Assembly: GCF_023078495.1 (NCBI RefSeq)
Contig: NZ_CP095742.1
Coordinates: 3,906,001 to 3,970,000 of the forward strand
Direction of reading: 5' to 3'
Length of the DNA stretch: 64,000 nucleotides
From: Luteibacter aegosomatissinici
GTDB taxonomy: Bacteria > Pseudomonadota > Gammaproteobacteria > Xanthomonadales > Rhodanobacteraceae
Made by a program: the position numbers and the translations under genes. Under the pieces are notes generated by a model. That model saw only the letters and a list, made by a program, of their open reading frames with translations, was not told where the DNA came from and did not search any database. Shown here piece after piece: positions 43,609 to 52,892 of this stretch; positions within the stretch are counted from its first letter, which is position 1, and every line of letters starts with the position of its first letter.

Positions 43609-44742
43609 ATGGGCAAGGTTCTGGCCGTTTCGATAGCGGCGATTCTGCTTGGTAGCGCGGCGGCGGCCTCGGCCGGCGATGCGACGAAGGCCTCCTTCGG
43701 CAATACGCCGGACGGAAAGGATGTCACCATCGTTACGCTCACCAACGGCAAGGGCATGACGGCGAAAGTGATCTCGCTTGGCGCGGCCCTTTATGCGCTG
43801 GACGTGCCCGACCGCAACGGCAAGCCGGGCGATATCGTGCTTGGCTACCCGGATCTCAAAGGCACCTTCGCCAAGCCACAGTATTTCGGCGATACGGTGG
43901 GCCGTTATGCCAACCGCATCGCGAAGGGCAAGTTCAAACTCGATGGCAAGGACTACACCGTCCCGGTGAACGACGGCCCGAACTCGCTGCATGGCGGCAA
44001 GCTGGGCTTCGATAAGGTCGTATGGACCGTCGACAAGGTGGAGTCAGGCGCCAATCCCAGCGTGACGATGACCTATGTCAGCCCCGACGGGGACCAGGGT
44101 TACCCCGGCCAGCTCACGGCCACCGCGAAGTACTCGATCAACGACAAGAACGAACTGACGATCGAGTACACCGCAACGACTGACAAACCCACGATCGTCA
44201 ACATCACGAACCACACCTACTGGAACCTGGCCGGTGAAGGCTCGGGTAGCGTGGAAGACCAGAAGCTGATGATCGCCGGTGATTCCTATCTGCCAACCGA
44301 TGCCACCGCCATTCCTACCGGCGAAGTGCGCAGCGTGGCGGGCACGTATTTCGACTTCCGCAAGGCCAAGCCCATCGGTCGTGACCTGCGCCATGCCAGC
44401 GAGCAGCAGCTCGTGTTTGGACGTGGCTACGATCACAACTGGGTGATCTCGCGGAAGGAGGCCCCGGCACCCCGCGAGGTCGCCCGTGTGTCCGATCCCA
44501 AAAGCGGCCGCGTGCTGTCGCTCTGGTCGGCGCAGCCGGGCCTGCAGTTCTACTCCGGCAACTTCCTCGACGGCACCACGTCCGGCAAGTCCGGCGGCAT
44601 TTACCGCGAGGGCGATGCGTTCGCGCTGGAACCGCAGATCTTCCCGGATACGCCGAACCAGCCGGACTTCGGCTCGGCCAGGCTCGAGCCCGGCCAGACA
44701 TACAAGAACGTCATGACCTACAAGTTCACGGTCACGAAATAG
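43609..44742 (+). CDS. exported aldose 1-epimerase (galactose mutarotase)
   Basis: The enzyme interconverts alpha and beta anomers of aldoses. The 377-residue protein carries a signal peptide (MGKVLAVSIAAILLGSAAAASA), unlike cytoplasmic GalM, so it should act in the periplasm. GDTVGRYANRIAKGKF, PNSLHGGKLGFDKVVW, VNITNHTYWNLAG and the catalytic Glu region ALEPQIFPDTPNQPDF are family motifs. GGGAG precedes the ATG at 43609. It is divergent from the GntR gene and may be its target. Confidence 0.9.
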   Translation: MGKVLAVSIAAILLGSAAAASAGDATKASFGNTPDGKDVTIVTLTNGKGMTAKVISLGAALYALDVPDRNGKPGDIVLGYPDLKGTFAKPQYFGDTVGRYANRIAKGKFKLDGKDYTVPVNDGPNSLHGGKLGFDKVVWTVDKVESGANPSVTMTYVSPDGDQGYPGQLTATAKYSINDKNELTIEYTATTDKPTIVNITNHTYWNLAGEGSGSVEDQKLMIAGDSYLPTDATAIPTGEVRSVAGTYFDFRKAKPIGRDLRHASEQQLVFGRGYDHNWVISRKEAPAPREVARVSDPKSGRVLSLWSAQPGLQFYSGNFLDGTTSGKSGGIYREGDAFALEPQIFPDTPNQPDFGSARLEPGQTYKNVMTYKFTVTK

Positions 44743-44746
44743 GGGT

Positions 44747-45652
44747 TTAGCCTGCTTCGTGGTGCAGCGCTTCAGCGGGCTTCTTGCGGCGGAACCGGGG
44801 GGCGAGCTCGACCATGTACATGGCGGCCAGCACCAGGCCGCCGCCGCACACCATGCGGGTGGTGAGCGCATCAACCCCAAGCGCGACGGCAAAGCCCGCC
44901 GCAAATACCGGTTCGGTGGTCATGACGATCGCGGCGCGTGTCGCCGGCATATGCGCCTGTGCCCACGTCTGCACCAGCATGGCCAGTGCGCCAGCGATGA
45001 GCGCCATGTAGACGATAGCCACCCACGCCTTGCCATCAGGCGGCAGTGATGGCCCATGGTGCGGCAGCGTTGCAAGTACGCAGACCACGGCGATACCCAG
45101 CATCTGGACGGCCGACATGCCGAACGCTTCGCCAGGCTTCGACCAGTGCCCGAGCCCGACAATATGCAGCGCATAGAGCGCCGCCGACGCGAGCGTCAGC
45201 AACACGCCAAGATCAACTGCGAATCCATTCAGTGCGAGGACACCCAGCCCCACCGTGGCCACGACGACAGCCACCCACGTGATGACGGGGATACGCTGGC
45301 GGAACAACAGCCACGCGAGCATGGGTGTGATAACCACGTACATGCCGGTGACGAAGCCGCTGACGCTGGGTGAGGTCAGCGCAATGCCTTCGGTCTGCAA
45401 CCATTGCGCGACGCCATAAAGCAGACCGAGCGCGAGCCCGCGGTAAAGCTGCGGACGGCTTAACCGGCGCACCGGCAACGCAAACAGCAAGAGCATGGCG
45501 GCCGCGGCGATCGTGAAGCGCACCGCCAGGAAGTCGATCGGCAACATGCGCCCGACGACGTCCTTGATCATCACGAAGGTCGAGCCCCAGATCGCGGTCA
45601 CTGCCAGCAGGCCCAGCGTTGCCAGGCCACTGCCCTTCGCCACGCCGCTCAT
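44747..45652 (-). CDS. DMT/EamA-family transporter
   Basis: A 301-residue membrane protein with ten predicted helices in two EamA repeats (LGLLAVTAIWGSTFVMIKDVVG at the start; second repeat from about residue 150). Members export amino acids and metabolites. ATGA overlap with the glycosyltransferase gene places it in the same operon. Convergent with the epimerase gene, with 4 bases between stops. Substrate unknown. Confidence 0.85.
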   Translation of the reverse strand: MSGVAKGSGLATLGLLAVTAIWGSTFVMIKDVVGRMLPIDFLAVRFTIAAAAMLLLFALPVRRLSRPQLYRGLALGLLYGVAQWLQTEGIALTSPSVSGFVTGMYVVITPMLAWLLFRQRIPVITWVAVVVATVGLGVLALNGFAVDLGVLLTLASAALYALHIVGLGHWSKPGEAFGMSAVQMLGIAVVCVLATLPHHGPSLPPDGKAWVAIVYMALIAGALAMLVQTWAQAHMPATRAAIVMTTEPVFAAGFAVALGVDALTTRMVCGGGLVLAAMYMVELAPRFRRKKPAEALHHEAG

Positions 45653-46503
45653 CGGCGCTTTTTCCGTACGAGCTGGCCCGGGATCTTGAGGAGGAAGTGC
45701 GACCAGATACCCAGCCAGACCAGGCCACGCAACAACGGATTCTTCGCCGCTGGATCGTGCCGGCGGAACCAGATGAACATGCTGCGGTGCTTGTGCCGGC
45801 TGACGAACACAGGCCGGTGCCGGCTGGAGCCACCCTTGCCGTGCATGACATGCACATCGCCCGCCAGCAGTACCTGGTAGCCCATGTCACGCGCACGGCG
45901 ACACAGGTCCATGTCCTCGCAGTGCAGGAAGAAGATCTCGTCGAAACCACCCAGGGTTTCGAAAGCCGCACGCGGCATGAGCAGGATGGCACCCGATACC
46001 ACTTCGGCCGGCACTGCTGTCGCCGGCAACGGTCCGCGAATATCGATGCCCGTGTCGCCCCGGCCCAACTTGGTGGCGAGGGCCCTGGCGAGCAGTGGAT
46101 CGCGCCGGCGCGAGGCCGGATCGACATGACCCGCCGCGTCCTGCACGACGGCGCCCACGATACCCGTGTGCGGGCCCACGTGCGCGAGCATGCGCGAGAG
46201 GGTATCCGGATCGATCAGGCAATCCGGATTCAGCACCAGCAGGAATTTCCCGCGCGCCTGTGCCGCACCACGGTTCACGGCAGGGCCGAACCCGAGGTTG
46301 GCGCGGTTGTAGATAACGCGTACGCGATCATCGGCCGCGTACGCGCGATCGAGCGCTTCGGGAATCCCGTCGTCCGAGCCGTTGTCGACCACGATCACTT
46401 CGACAGGCCGGTCACTCGCGAGGGCGTGTTCCACGCAATCGCGAGTGAGCGGGCCACTATCGGCCAGGACGATGATGATGCTGGTGAGATCGCCCGTCGT
46501 CAC
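45649..46503 (-). CDS. family 2 glycosyltransferase
   Basis: A GT-A fold glycosyltransferase of about 284 residues. TSIIIVLADSGPLTRDCVEHAL, IVVDNGSDDGIPEALD, NRANLGFGPAVNRGA, VLNPDCLID (DxD-like) and FFLHCEDMDLCRRARDMGY match rhamnosyltransferase-type GT2 enzymes such as WbbL. The start is uncertain: the GTG at 46503 is chosen because the conserved fold begins there; a GTG at 46590 would overlap purL. It lies 26 bases after purL and overlaps the DMT transporter. Role in surface polysaccharide is inferred. Confidence 0.82.
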   Translation of the reverse strand: MTTGDLTSIIIVLADSGPLTRDCVEHALASDRPVEVIVVDNGSDDGIPEALDRAYAADDRVRVIYNRANLGFGPAVNRGAAQARGKFLLVLNPDCLIDPDTLSRMLAHVGPHTGIVGAVVQDAAGHVDPASRRRDPLLARALATKLGRGDTGIDIRGPLPATAVPAEVVSGAILLMPRAAFETLGGFDEIFFLHCEDMDLCRRARDMGYQVLLAGDVHVMHGKGGSSRHRPVFVSRHKHRSMFIWFRRHDPAAKNPLLRGLVWLGIWSHFLLKIPGQLVRKKRR

Positions 46504-46529
46504 GGTTTGCTTCTCGCTTGCCGCCTGGC

Positions 46530-49500
46530 TCAACCGACCCAGGCTCGCGCGTTGCGGAACATGCGCATCCAGGGCGAATCCTCGCCCCACTGCTCCGGGT
46601 GCCAGCTGAGCTGGGCACTGCGGAACACGCGCTCCGGGTGCGGCATCATGATCAGCACGCGACCATCGGCGGCGGTGAACGCCGTGAGGCCTCCCGGCGA
46701 ACCGTTCGGGTTCAGCGGGTAGTGCTCGGTGGGCTTGCCGCGGTTATCCACGAACCGTGCGGCGCCATGGCTCTTGGACGGGCTGCACACCTTGGGGAAA
46801 TGCACCCGGCCTTCGCCATGCGCCACCGCGACCGGCAGGCGCGAGCCGGCCATGCCACGGAAGAACAGGTTGTTCGATTCCATGACCTCGACCGTGGCCA
46901 GGCGCGCTTCGTACTGCTCCGACTGGTTACGCAGGAACTGCGGCCAATGGTCGGCATCAGGGATGATGTCCTTGAGCTGCGACATCATCTGGCAGCCGTT
47001 ACACACGCCGAGGGCAAACTTGCTGCCATCCTCGAAGAAGCGGGCGAACTGTTCGCGCAACGCGTCGTTGTAGAGGATGGAGGTGGCCCAGCCGCGGCCG
47101 GCACCGAGCACGTCACCGTACGAGAACCCACCGCAGGCGGCGAAGCCGCGGAAATCCTTCAGGTGATGGCGCCCGGTCGCCAGGTCGGTCATGTGCACAT
47201 CGACCGCGTCGAAACCGGCGCGGGTGAACGCCGCCGCCATTTCCACCTGGCCATTAACGCCCTGCTCGCGCAGGATCGCCACGCGCGGGCGTACGCCCGT
47301 CGCGATGTACGGCGCGGCAATGTCGTCAGCCGGATCGAACGTGAGCTTCGGCGAAAGGCCCGGATCGGCGTCGTCGAGGCGCCACTCGCTTTCCTGGTCC
47401 GCGCTGAGCGGGTTATCACGCAGGCGCTGCATGGCGTAGCTGGTTTCGTTCCAGGCGCGGAACAGCTCGGTCCAGTTCCACTTGAACGGCGTTTCGCCAT
47501 TCAGGTGCAGCTTGATGCCTAGCTTCTCCTTCGGCCGGCCCACGTTGTGGGTCATGCCCGCCAGGTTGTGCTTCACCAGCAGCTGCTCGAATGCCTCGCG
47601 GTTGGCCGAGGCCACCTGCACGACGGCACCCAGCTCTTCGTTGAACAGCGCACGCAGCGTCGCGTCGGCCCAGCCATCCAGGCGGATCTCGAGACCGCAG
47701 CGGCCGGCGAAGGCCATTTCCAGCAACGTGACAATGGCACCGCCATCGGAACGGTCGTGGTAAGCCAGCAGCAGGCCGGAGCGGTTCGCTTCCTGGATCA
47801 GCTCGAACATGGCGCGCAGGCGCTTTGCATCGTCCAGATCGGGAGGCACGCCGCCGCCGCGGTTGAACACCTGGGTGAGCGCGGAACCGCCGAGGCGGTC
47901 GCGGCCTGCACCGAGGTCGATCAGCCACAGGTCGGTATCACCGCGATCGAGCTTCAGCTGCGGCGTGAGCACGCGGCGCACATCATCGACGCGGGCGAAG
48001 CCGGTGATCACCAGCGATACCGGGGAGACGGTCTTCTGTTTCTTGCCCGCCTCGTCGGTCCACACCGTGGACATCGACAGCGAATCCTTGCCGACTGGAA
48101 TGGCGATATCGAGCTCCGGGCACAATTCCATGCCGACGGCGCGTACGGCGTCGAACAGCGCGGCATCTTCGCCCGGGTGGTTCACCGCGGCCATCCAGTT
48201 AGCGGACAGGCGCATTTCCTCAAGCTTGAGCGGTGCGGCCGCCATATTGGTGATCGCTTCACCCACGGCCATGCGCGCGGCGTCCGCGCTGGAGAGCAGC
48301 GCCACCGGGGCGCGCTCGGCCATGGCCATGGCTTCGCCGGTATAGCCTTCGAAGTCGGTCATGGTGACGGCGACATCGGCCACGGGCACCTGCCACGGGC
48401 CGACCATCTGGTCACGCGCGTTAAGGCCGCCCACGGTGCGATCACCGATGGTGATGAGAAAGTTCTTCGAGCCCACGACCGGCAGGCGGAGGACGCGCAT
48501 GAGCGCTTCATCCATGCCGATGCCGGTCAGGTCGGCCACGAGATCGACACGCGGCTTCACACGCTGTGCGTCACGGTGCATGCGCGGCGGCTTGCCGAAC
48601 AGCACATCCATGCCCAGGTCGATCACGGTGAGGTCGCGGCGCGGGTCGCGCACGATGAGGCGGGCTTCGGCGGTCGCTTCGCCGACGACGGCGAACGGGC
48701 AACGTTCGCGCTTGCAGTACGCCTCGAACTCCGCGATGTCCTCGGGCCCGATGGCCAGGACGTAACGCTCCTGCGATTCGTTGCTCCACACCTGCATGGG
48801 CGAAAGCGTCGGGTCGTCGCAAGGCACCTTCGACAGATCGATGATGCCGCCGACGCCCGCGTCGTTGAGGATCTCGGGAATGGCGTTGGAAAGGCCACCT
48901 GCACCCACGTCGTGGATGCTGACGATCGGGTTCTTCTCGCCACGTGCCCAGCACGCATCGATCACCTGCTGCGCGCGACGCTCCATTTCCGGGTTATCGC
49001 GCTGCACCGAGGCGAAATCGAGTTCCGCGCTGGAGGTGCCCGACGCCACCGACGAGGCAGCACCACCGCCCAGGCCGATGAGCATGGCCGGGCCACCGAG
49101 CACGATGACCTTGTCGCCCGGGCGCACATCGCGCTTCTGCACGTGCTGCTCGCGGATCGCGGCCAGGCCGCCCGCCAGCATGATGGGCTTGTCGTAGCCG
49201 CGGCGGATGCCCTTCTCGCCCGTTTCCTGTTCGAACGTGCGGAAGTATCCACCCAGTGCCGGGCGGCCGAATTCGTTGTTGAACGCAGCGGCGCCGAGCG
49301 GGCCATCGCGCATGATTTCGAACGCGGACGCCATGCGCGGCGGCAGCGGACGCGCGGTTTCCCACGGGCGCGGCGTGCCCGGGATACGCAGGTGCGACAC
49401 CGAGAAGCCGGTGAGGCCCGCCTTGGGCTTGCCGCCGCGGCCGGTCGCGCCTTCATCACGGATTTCGCCGCCGGAACCGGTGGCGGCACCAGGCCACGGC

Positions 49501-50393
49501 GCGATGGCCGTGGGGTGGTTATGCGTCTCCACCTTGATCGCGTACGGCGCGGCTTCCTTCACCGTGCGGAACACGCCATCGTCGGGGTTCACGAACAGGC
49601 GGTTGCCCTCGTAGCCCTCGACCACGGCCGCGTTGTCCTTGTAAGCGGACAGCGTGAACTTCGGCGAATGCTTGTGGGTGTTCTTGATCATGCCGAACAG
49701 GGAGTTCTCCTGTTCCTTGCCATCCAGCGTCCAGGTGGCGTTGAACACCTTGTGGCGGCAATGCTCGGAGTTCGCCTGGGCGAACATCATCAGCTCGGCA
49801 TCGGTGGGCGCACGGCCCATCTCGCTGTAGCGCTCGGCCAGGTAATCCACTTCATCGGCAGCCAGGGCCAGGCCCAGCTCGCTGTTGGCGGCATCCAGCG
49901 CGGCGTGGGCGTCATTGCCCAGCTCGATCCGGCCAATATCACCGGGGGTGCCGGCCAGGAACAGGCCGGCGGCATCCGCCAGCGTGGACAGCGGCGACTG
50001 CACCATGGGGTCGCAGAAGGCGGCCATGACCTGGGCGTACGCCGGATCGGTGGCGGCCGGCATGCCGGTGACCTGCCAGGCCACGCCCCGCTCGATGCGG
50101 TGCACGTTGAAACCGGCCCCGTGGGCGATATCGGTGGCCTTGCTGGACCACGGCGAGATGGTGCCCAGGCGCGGGACGACCCAGAAGCTGGCCGGCTCGG
50201 GGTTACCCGGCTTGGCTTCCAACATGGCCAGGAGGCGCGCTCGCGCGTCGCCTTCCGGCGGCGTGGCGGCATCCACGAAATACACGAACCAGGCCGCCTG
50301 CACGCGGGTCCCGTGGTACAGGGACTCCAGGTGGGCGTTCAGGCGTTCGAGGCGAAACGGCGAGAGGGCGCTCTGCCCGTCGAGTGCGATCAT
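46530..50393 (-). CDS. purL: phosphoribosylformylglycinamidine synthase
   Basis: PurL converts FGAR to FGAM with glutamine and ATP. The 1287-residue protein is the large single-chain form: an N-terminal PurS-like part, two PurM-like ATP domains ([49 protein letters not shown]) and a C-terminal class I glutamine amidotransferase with the nucleophile in [10 protein letters not shown] and the terminal PHPERVFR. The length is normal. Downstream genes are a glycosyltransferase and transporter. The upstream gap contains a REP pair. Confidence 0.97.
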   Translation of the reverse strand: MIALDGQSALSPFRLERLNAHLESLYHGTRVQAAWFVYFVDAATPPEGDARARLLAMLEAKPGNPEPASFWVVPRLGTISPWSSKATDIAHGAGFNVHRIERGVAWQVTGMPAATDPAYAQVMAAFCDPMVQSPLSTLADAAGLFLAGTPGDIGRIELGNDAHAALDAANSELGLALAADEVDYLAERYSEMGRAPTDAELMMFAQANSEHCRHKVFNATWTLDGKEQENSLFGMIKNTHKHSPKFTLSAYKDNAAVVEGYEGNRLFVNPDDGVFRTVKEAAPYAIKVETHNHPTAIAPWPGAATGSGGEIRDEGATGRGGKPKAGLTGFSVSHLRIPGTPRPWETARPLPPRMASAFEIMRDGPLGAAAFNNEFGRPALGGYFRTFEQETGEKGIRRGYDKPIMLAGGLAAIREQHVQKRDVRPGDKVIVLGGPAMLIGLGGGAASSVASGTSSAELDFASVQRDNPEMERRAQQVIDACWARGEKNPIVSIHDVGAGGLSNAIPEILNDAGVGGIIDLSKVPCDDPTLSPMQVWSNESQERYVLAIGPEDIAEFEAYCKRERCPFAVVGEATAEARLIVRDPRRDLTVIDLGMDVLFGKPPRMHRDAQRVKPRVDLVADLTGIGMDEALMRVLRLPVVGSKNFLITIGDRTVGGLNARDQMVGPWQVPVADVAVTMTDFEGYTGEAMAMAERAPVALLSSADAARMAVGEAITNMAAAPLKLEEMRLSANWMAAVNHPGEDAALFDAVRAVGMELCPELDIAIPVGKDSLSMSTVWTDEAGKKQKTVSPVSLVITGFARVDDVRRVLTPQLKLDRGDTDLWLIDLGAGRDRLGGSALTQVFNRGGGVPPDLDDAKRLRAMFELIQEANRSGLLLAYHDRSDGGAIVTLLEMAFAGRCGLEIRLDGWADATLRALFNEELGAVVQVASANREAFEQLLVKHNLAGMTHNVGRPKEKLGIKLHLNGETPFKWNWTELFRAWNETSYAMQRLRDNPLSADQESEWRLDDADPGLSPKLTFDPADDIAAPYIATGVRPRVAILREQGVNGQVEMAAAFTRAGFDAVDVHMTDLATGRHHLKDFRGFAACGGFSYGDVLGAGRGWATSILYNDALREQFARFFEDGSKFALGVCNGCQMMSQLKDIIPDADHWPQFLRNQSEQYEARLATVEVMESNNLFFRGMAGSRLPVAVAHGEGRVHFPKVCSPSKSHGAARFVDNRGKPTEHYPLNPNGSPGGLTAFTAADGRVLIMMPHPERVFRSAQLSWHPEQWGEDSPWMRMFRNARAWVG

Positions 50394-50469
50394 GCGGGGG
50401 GATAAGGCGCTGGAGGAAAACGCCTATTCTACATGATGTTGCGGGACAGCATCGGGGCTACCCTGATGC

Positions 50470-50566
50470 CGTAGGAGCCCACCCTGTGGGCGACATCTTT
50501 TCGCGATAAGGTTCAGGACCTGTCGCGCCCCGCGAAAAGACATCGCCCACAGGGTGGGCTCCTACC
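50470..50566. repeat. GTAG REP pair, inverted (CCCACCCTGTGGG core)
   Basis: GTAGGAGCCCACCCTGTGGG from 50471 and its inverted copy ending at 50565. The homology extends to the CTTTTCGCG tails, so the two arms pair over about 35 bases with two mismatches. Confidence 0.9.
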
Positions 50567-50576
50567 GTGGAATGGC

Positions 50577-51326
50577 TCAGCCGCCCTTGATGGTGCCGGC
50601 CGGTGCGTTCACGGCCTTCAGCAGCTGGGCCGGGGTGAGGTAACCACCCACGACATCGCCATTTTCAGTGACGACGGTGGGGGTGCCGTTCACGCCCAGG
50701 CGCTCACCCAGCTCGAACTCGTCCTTCACCGGGTTGGTGCAGGTGGCCGCCTTCACCGAGCCGCCCTTCATGGCTTCGTTGAACGCGTTTTTCCGGTCCG
50801 AGGCACACCAGACCGAGACGGCCTTGGTGTACGAGGGCGTGTCGTTACCCGCCGTGGTCTTGATGCCTTCGCGAGGCCAGAACACGTATTCCACGGCGAT
50901 GCCCTGCTTGTTGAACTCATCGATCTGCGAGTGCAACTGGCGGCAGAAGCCGCAATCCACGTCGGTAAACACCGTAACCGTGTGCTTGGGGTTCGCGGGC
51001 GAATAAATCAGCCGCTGCGATGCCGGCACCTTGGCCAGCTCAGCCTTGCGCGTAGCGGCCCAGCTCGCGGCGGAAAGATCGGTCTGGCTCTTCAGGTCGA
51101 TCAGGTTGCCGTTGAGCATGTAGCGGCCATCGGCGGTGACATACACCATGCGACCCGAGGCCACGACCTGGAAGAAACCGGGCATGGGCGACGGTGTGAT
51201 GCTATCGACCTTGATGCCGGGGCCGAGGCCCTCGACCGCAGCGCGAACGGCCTTGGTGTCATCGGCGGCGGCCGCCGTCATGGCGAACACACCGGCCAGC
51301 AGTGCCGGGAGGATTTTCTTGAACAT
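50577..51326 (-). CDS. dsbC: thiol:disulfide interchange protein DsbC
   Basis: DsbC is the periplasmic disulfide isomerase. The 249-residue protein starts with signal peptide MFKKILPALLAGVFAMTAAAADD, then a dimerisation domain, and a thioredoxin domain with CGFC in FTDVDCGFCRQL and the NGTPTVV cis-Pro loop. A second pair of cysteines is present in VWCASDRKNAF and AATCTNP. ATG 51326 is preceded by GGAG. It follows xerD by about 90 bases, a common pairing. Confidence 0.94.
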   Translation of the reverse strand: MFKKILPALLAGVFAMTAAAADDTKAVRAAVEGLGPGIKVDSITPSPMPGFFQVVASGRMVYVTADGRYMLNGNLIDLKSQTDLSAASWAATRKAELAKVPASQRLIYSPANPKHTVTVFTDVDCGFCRQLHSQIDEFNKQGIAVEYVFWPREGIKTTAGNDTPSYTKAVSVWCASDRKNAFNEAMKGGSVKAATCTNPVKDEFELGERLGVNGTPTVVTENGDVVGGYLTPAQLLKAVNAPAGTIKGG

Positions 51327-51418
51327 GGGGTACGGCTCCATGGGGTACCGGGGGGAGTTCACGGCCGTGTTTGGAACGCGCGGCACGCGATCGGTTCCCC
51401 CGATTGTGGCACGGCAGG

Positions 51419-52333
51419 TTATCCGCGGGGGTGATGCTGGGCGTGAAGGCGCTTCAGGCCTTCCTTCGCCACCAAGGTGTAGATCTGCGTGGTGCTGAGC
51501 GCGCTGTGGCCCAGCAGCATCTGCAGCGCGCGCAGGTCGGCGCCGTGGTTGAGCAAATGCGTCGCGAACGAATGCCGTAGCACGTGCGGCGAGACGCGCT
51601 TGCCCGGGATGCCCACCTGCATCGCGTAACCCTTCACCAGGGTCCAGAACTGCTGGCGGCTCATGGCGCTGCCGCGACGCGAGAGGAACAACGCGAGCGG
51701 CTGGCCGTGGCCCTGCGCCAGCCCGGGCCGCGCCTCGGCGAGGTAGCGCTCGACATGCGCCAGCGCTTCCTCGCCCACCGGCACAAGGCGATCCTTCCCG
51801 CCCTTGCCCGTGACCCGCAGCACGCCCTGGCGCGGATTAAGACCGGCCAGCGGCAGATCGACCAATTCCGAAACGCGAAGGCCCGAGGAGTACATCAATT
51901 CGAGCATGGCGCGATCGCGCAGGCCCAGCGGCGTCGTGGTATCGGGCGCGACGATCAGCGCCTCGATCTCGCGCTCGGCGAGCGCCTTGGGTAGCCCGCG
52001 CGGCATCTTCGGCCGCTGCATGAGAAGGGTGGGATCTTCGCGCTTGCCCTCATCGCGGGCCATCTGCGCGTAGAAACGCCGGAATGCGGATTGCCGCCGG
52101 GCCATGCTGCGCACGGAAACCGGCTGGCTGCCGTGGTACGCGGAAAGGTCTTCGCGCGTGGCCGTTGCCAGTGTATGCCCGCGCCCCTCAAGCCAGCGCG
52201 ACAGCTGCGCCAGATCACGCCGATACGCCTCGAGCGTGCGATCGGCCAGGCCATCTTCCGACCACACACGCTCGATAAAGCGATCAATGAGACGCGCGTC
52301 AGCGCCGCCAGGTTCCGTGCTTCTTTCCTTCAT
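51419..52333 (-). CDS. xerD: site-specific tyrosine recombinase XerD
   Basis: XerD with XerC resolves chromosome dimers at dif. The 304-residue protein has the N-terminal core-binding SAM-like domain (RLIDRFIERVWSEDGLADRTLEAYRRDL) and the catalytic domain with R in SSGLRVSELVDL, K in GKGGKDRLVP, HVLRHSFATHLL, LGHSALSTTQIYT (catalytic Tyr) and the QHHPRG terminus typical of XerD. The ATG at 52333 starts the family-length protein. This is a housekeeping recombinase, not a phage integrase. Confidence 0.96.
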   Translation of the reverse strand: MKERSTEPGGADARLIDRFIERVWSEDGLADRTLEAYRRDLAQLSRWLEGRGHTLATATREDLSAYHGSQPVSVRSMARRQSAFRRFYAQMARDEGKREDPTLLMQRPKMPRGLPKALAEREIEALIVAPDTTTPLGLRDRAMLELMYSSGLRVSELVDLPLAGLNPRQGVLRVTGKGGKDRLVPVGEEALAHVERYLAEARPGLAQGHGQPLALFLSRRGSAMSRQQFWTLVKGYAMQVGIPGKRVSPHVLRHSFATHLLNHGADLRALQMLLGHSALSTTQIYTLVAKEGLKRLHAQHHPRG

Positions 52334-52400
52334 GCGCCGATGGTCGCACGAGCATGCAAGGAAAACCCATAATGGCCCGAGCACACCACCGCGAGGCCGC

Positions 52401-52892
52401 ATGAGCACGCCCACCCTACCCGCCCCAGCCTGGCGCCGCTTTGCGGCGATCGTTTATGACGTGCTTGCGGTGGTCGCCATCGTGATGGTAGTGGGGCTGA
52501 TCGCGCAGATGGCGACCGGTGGGCATGTGGCCGACGACAAGGGACACATCGTGGCGTGGTGGTACCAGCCGCTGCAGGCCCTGGTGGTTGCGGCGTATTT
52601 CCTGTTCTCGTGGACGCGGGGTGGACAGACGCTGGGGATGCGGCCGTGGCGTATTCGCGTGGTGACCCGCGAAGGAAACGCCGTGGATCTGAAACGCGCC
52701 CTGGTGCGCGTCGTCGTGGCGGGCCTGCCCGTGCTGTTGCTGATGCTTTATGCCGTGACGTCGTTGCAGGTCGCCTTGTGGGCACCGCTGATCGGCTGGG
52801 CGGTGATCCTGTTGCCATCGCTGTTCGATGCGCGCCGCCGCGGCCTGCACGACATGGCCGCGGGTACCGAGATCCGCCCGCTCGCTACTTGA
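52401..52892 (+). CDS. RDD-family membrane protein
   Basis: A 163-residue RDD protein: APAWRRFAAIVYDVLAVVAIV (R..D in helix 1), then GQTLGMRPWRIRVV, then two helices, ending in FDARRRGLHDMAAGTEI, the conserved DxxRRxLHD motif. Function unknown; some members act as Na+/H+ antiporter-like proteins. It overlaps the convergent TonB-like gene by 8 bases and is divergent from xerD. Confidence 0.85.
   Translation: MSTPTLPAPAWRRFAAIVYDVLAVVAIVMVVGLIAQMATGGHVADDKGHIVAWWYQPLQALVVAAYFLFSWTRGGQTLGMRPWRIRVVTREGNAVDLKRALVRVVVAGLPVLLLMLYAVTSLQVALWAPLIGWAVILLPSLFDARRRGLHDMAAGTEIRPLAT

Noticed and set aside
47547-50405. Long plus-strand open frame of 952 codons opposite purL
   Set aside because: PurL is fully conserved on the other strand; this frame is a shadow and lacks a plausible fold.
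51419-52333. Phage integrase or genomic island marker
   Set aside because: The recombinase has XerD-specific length and terminus and is next to dsbC, the usual chromosomal setting; no att repeats or phage genes are near.
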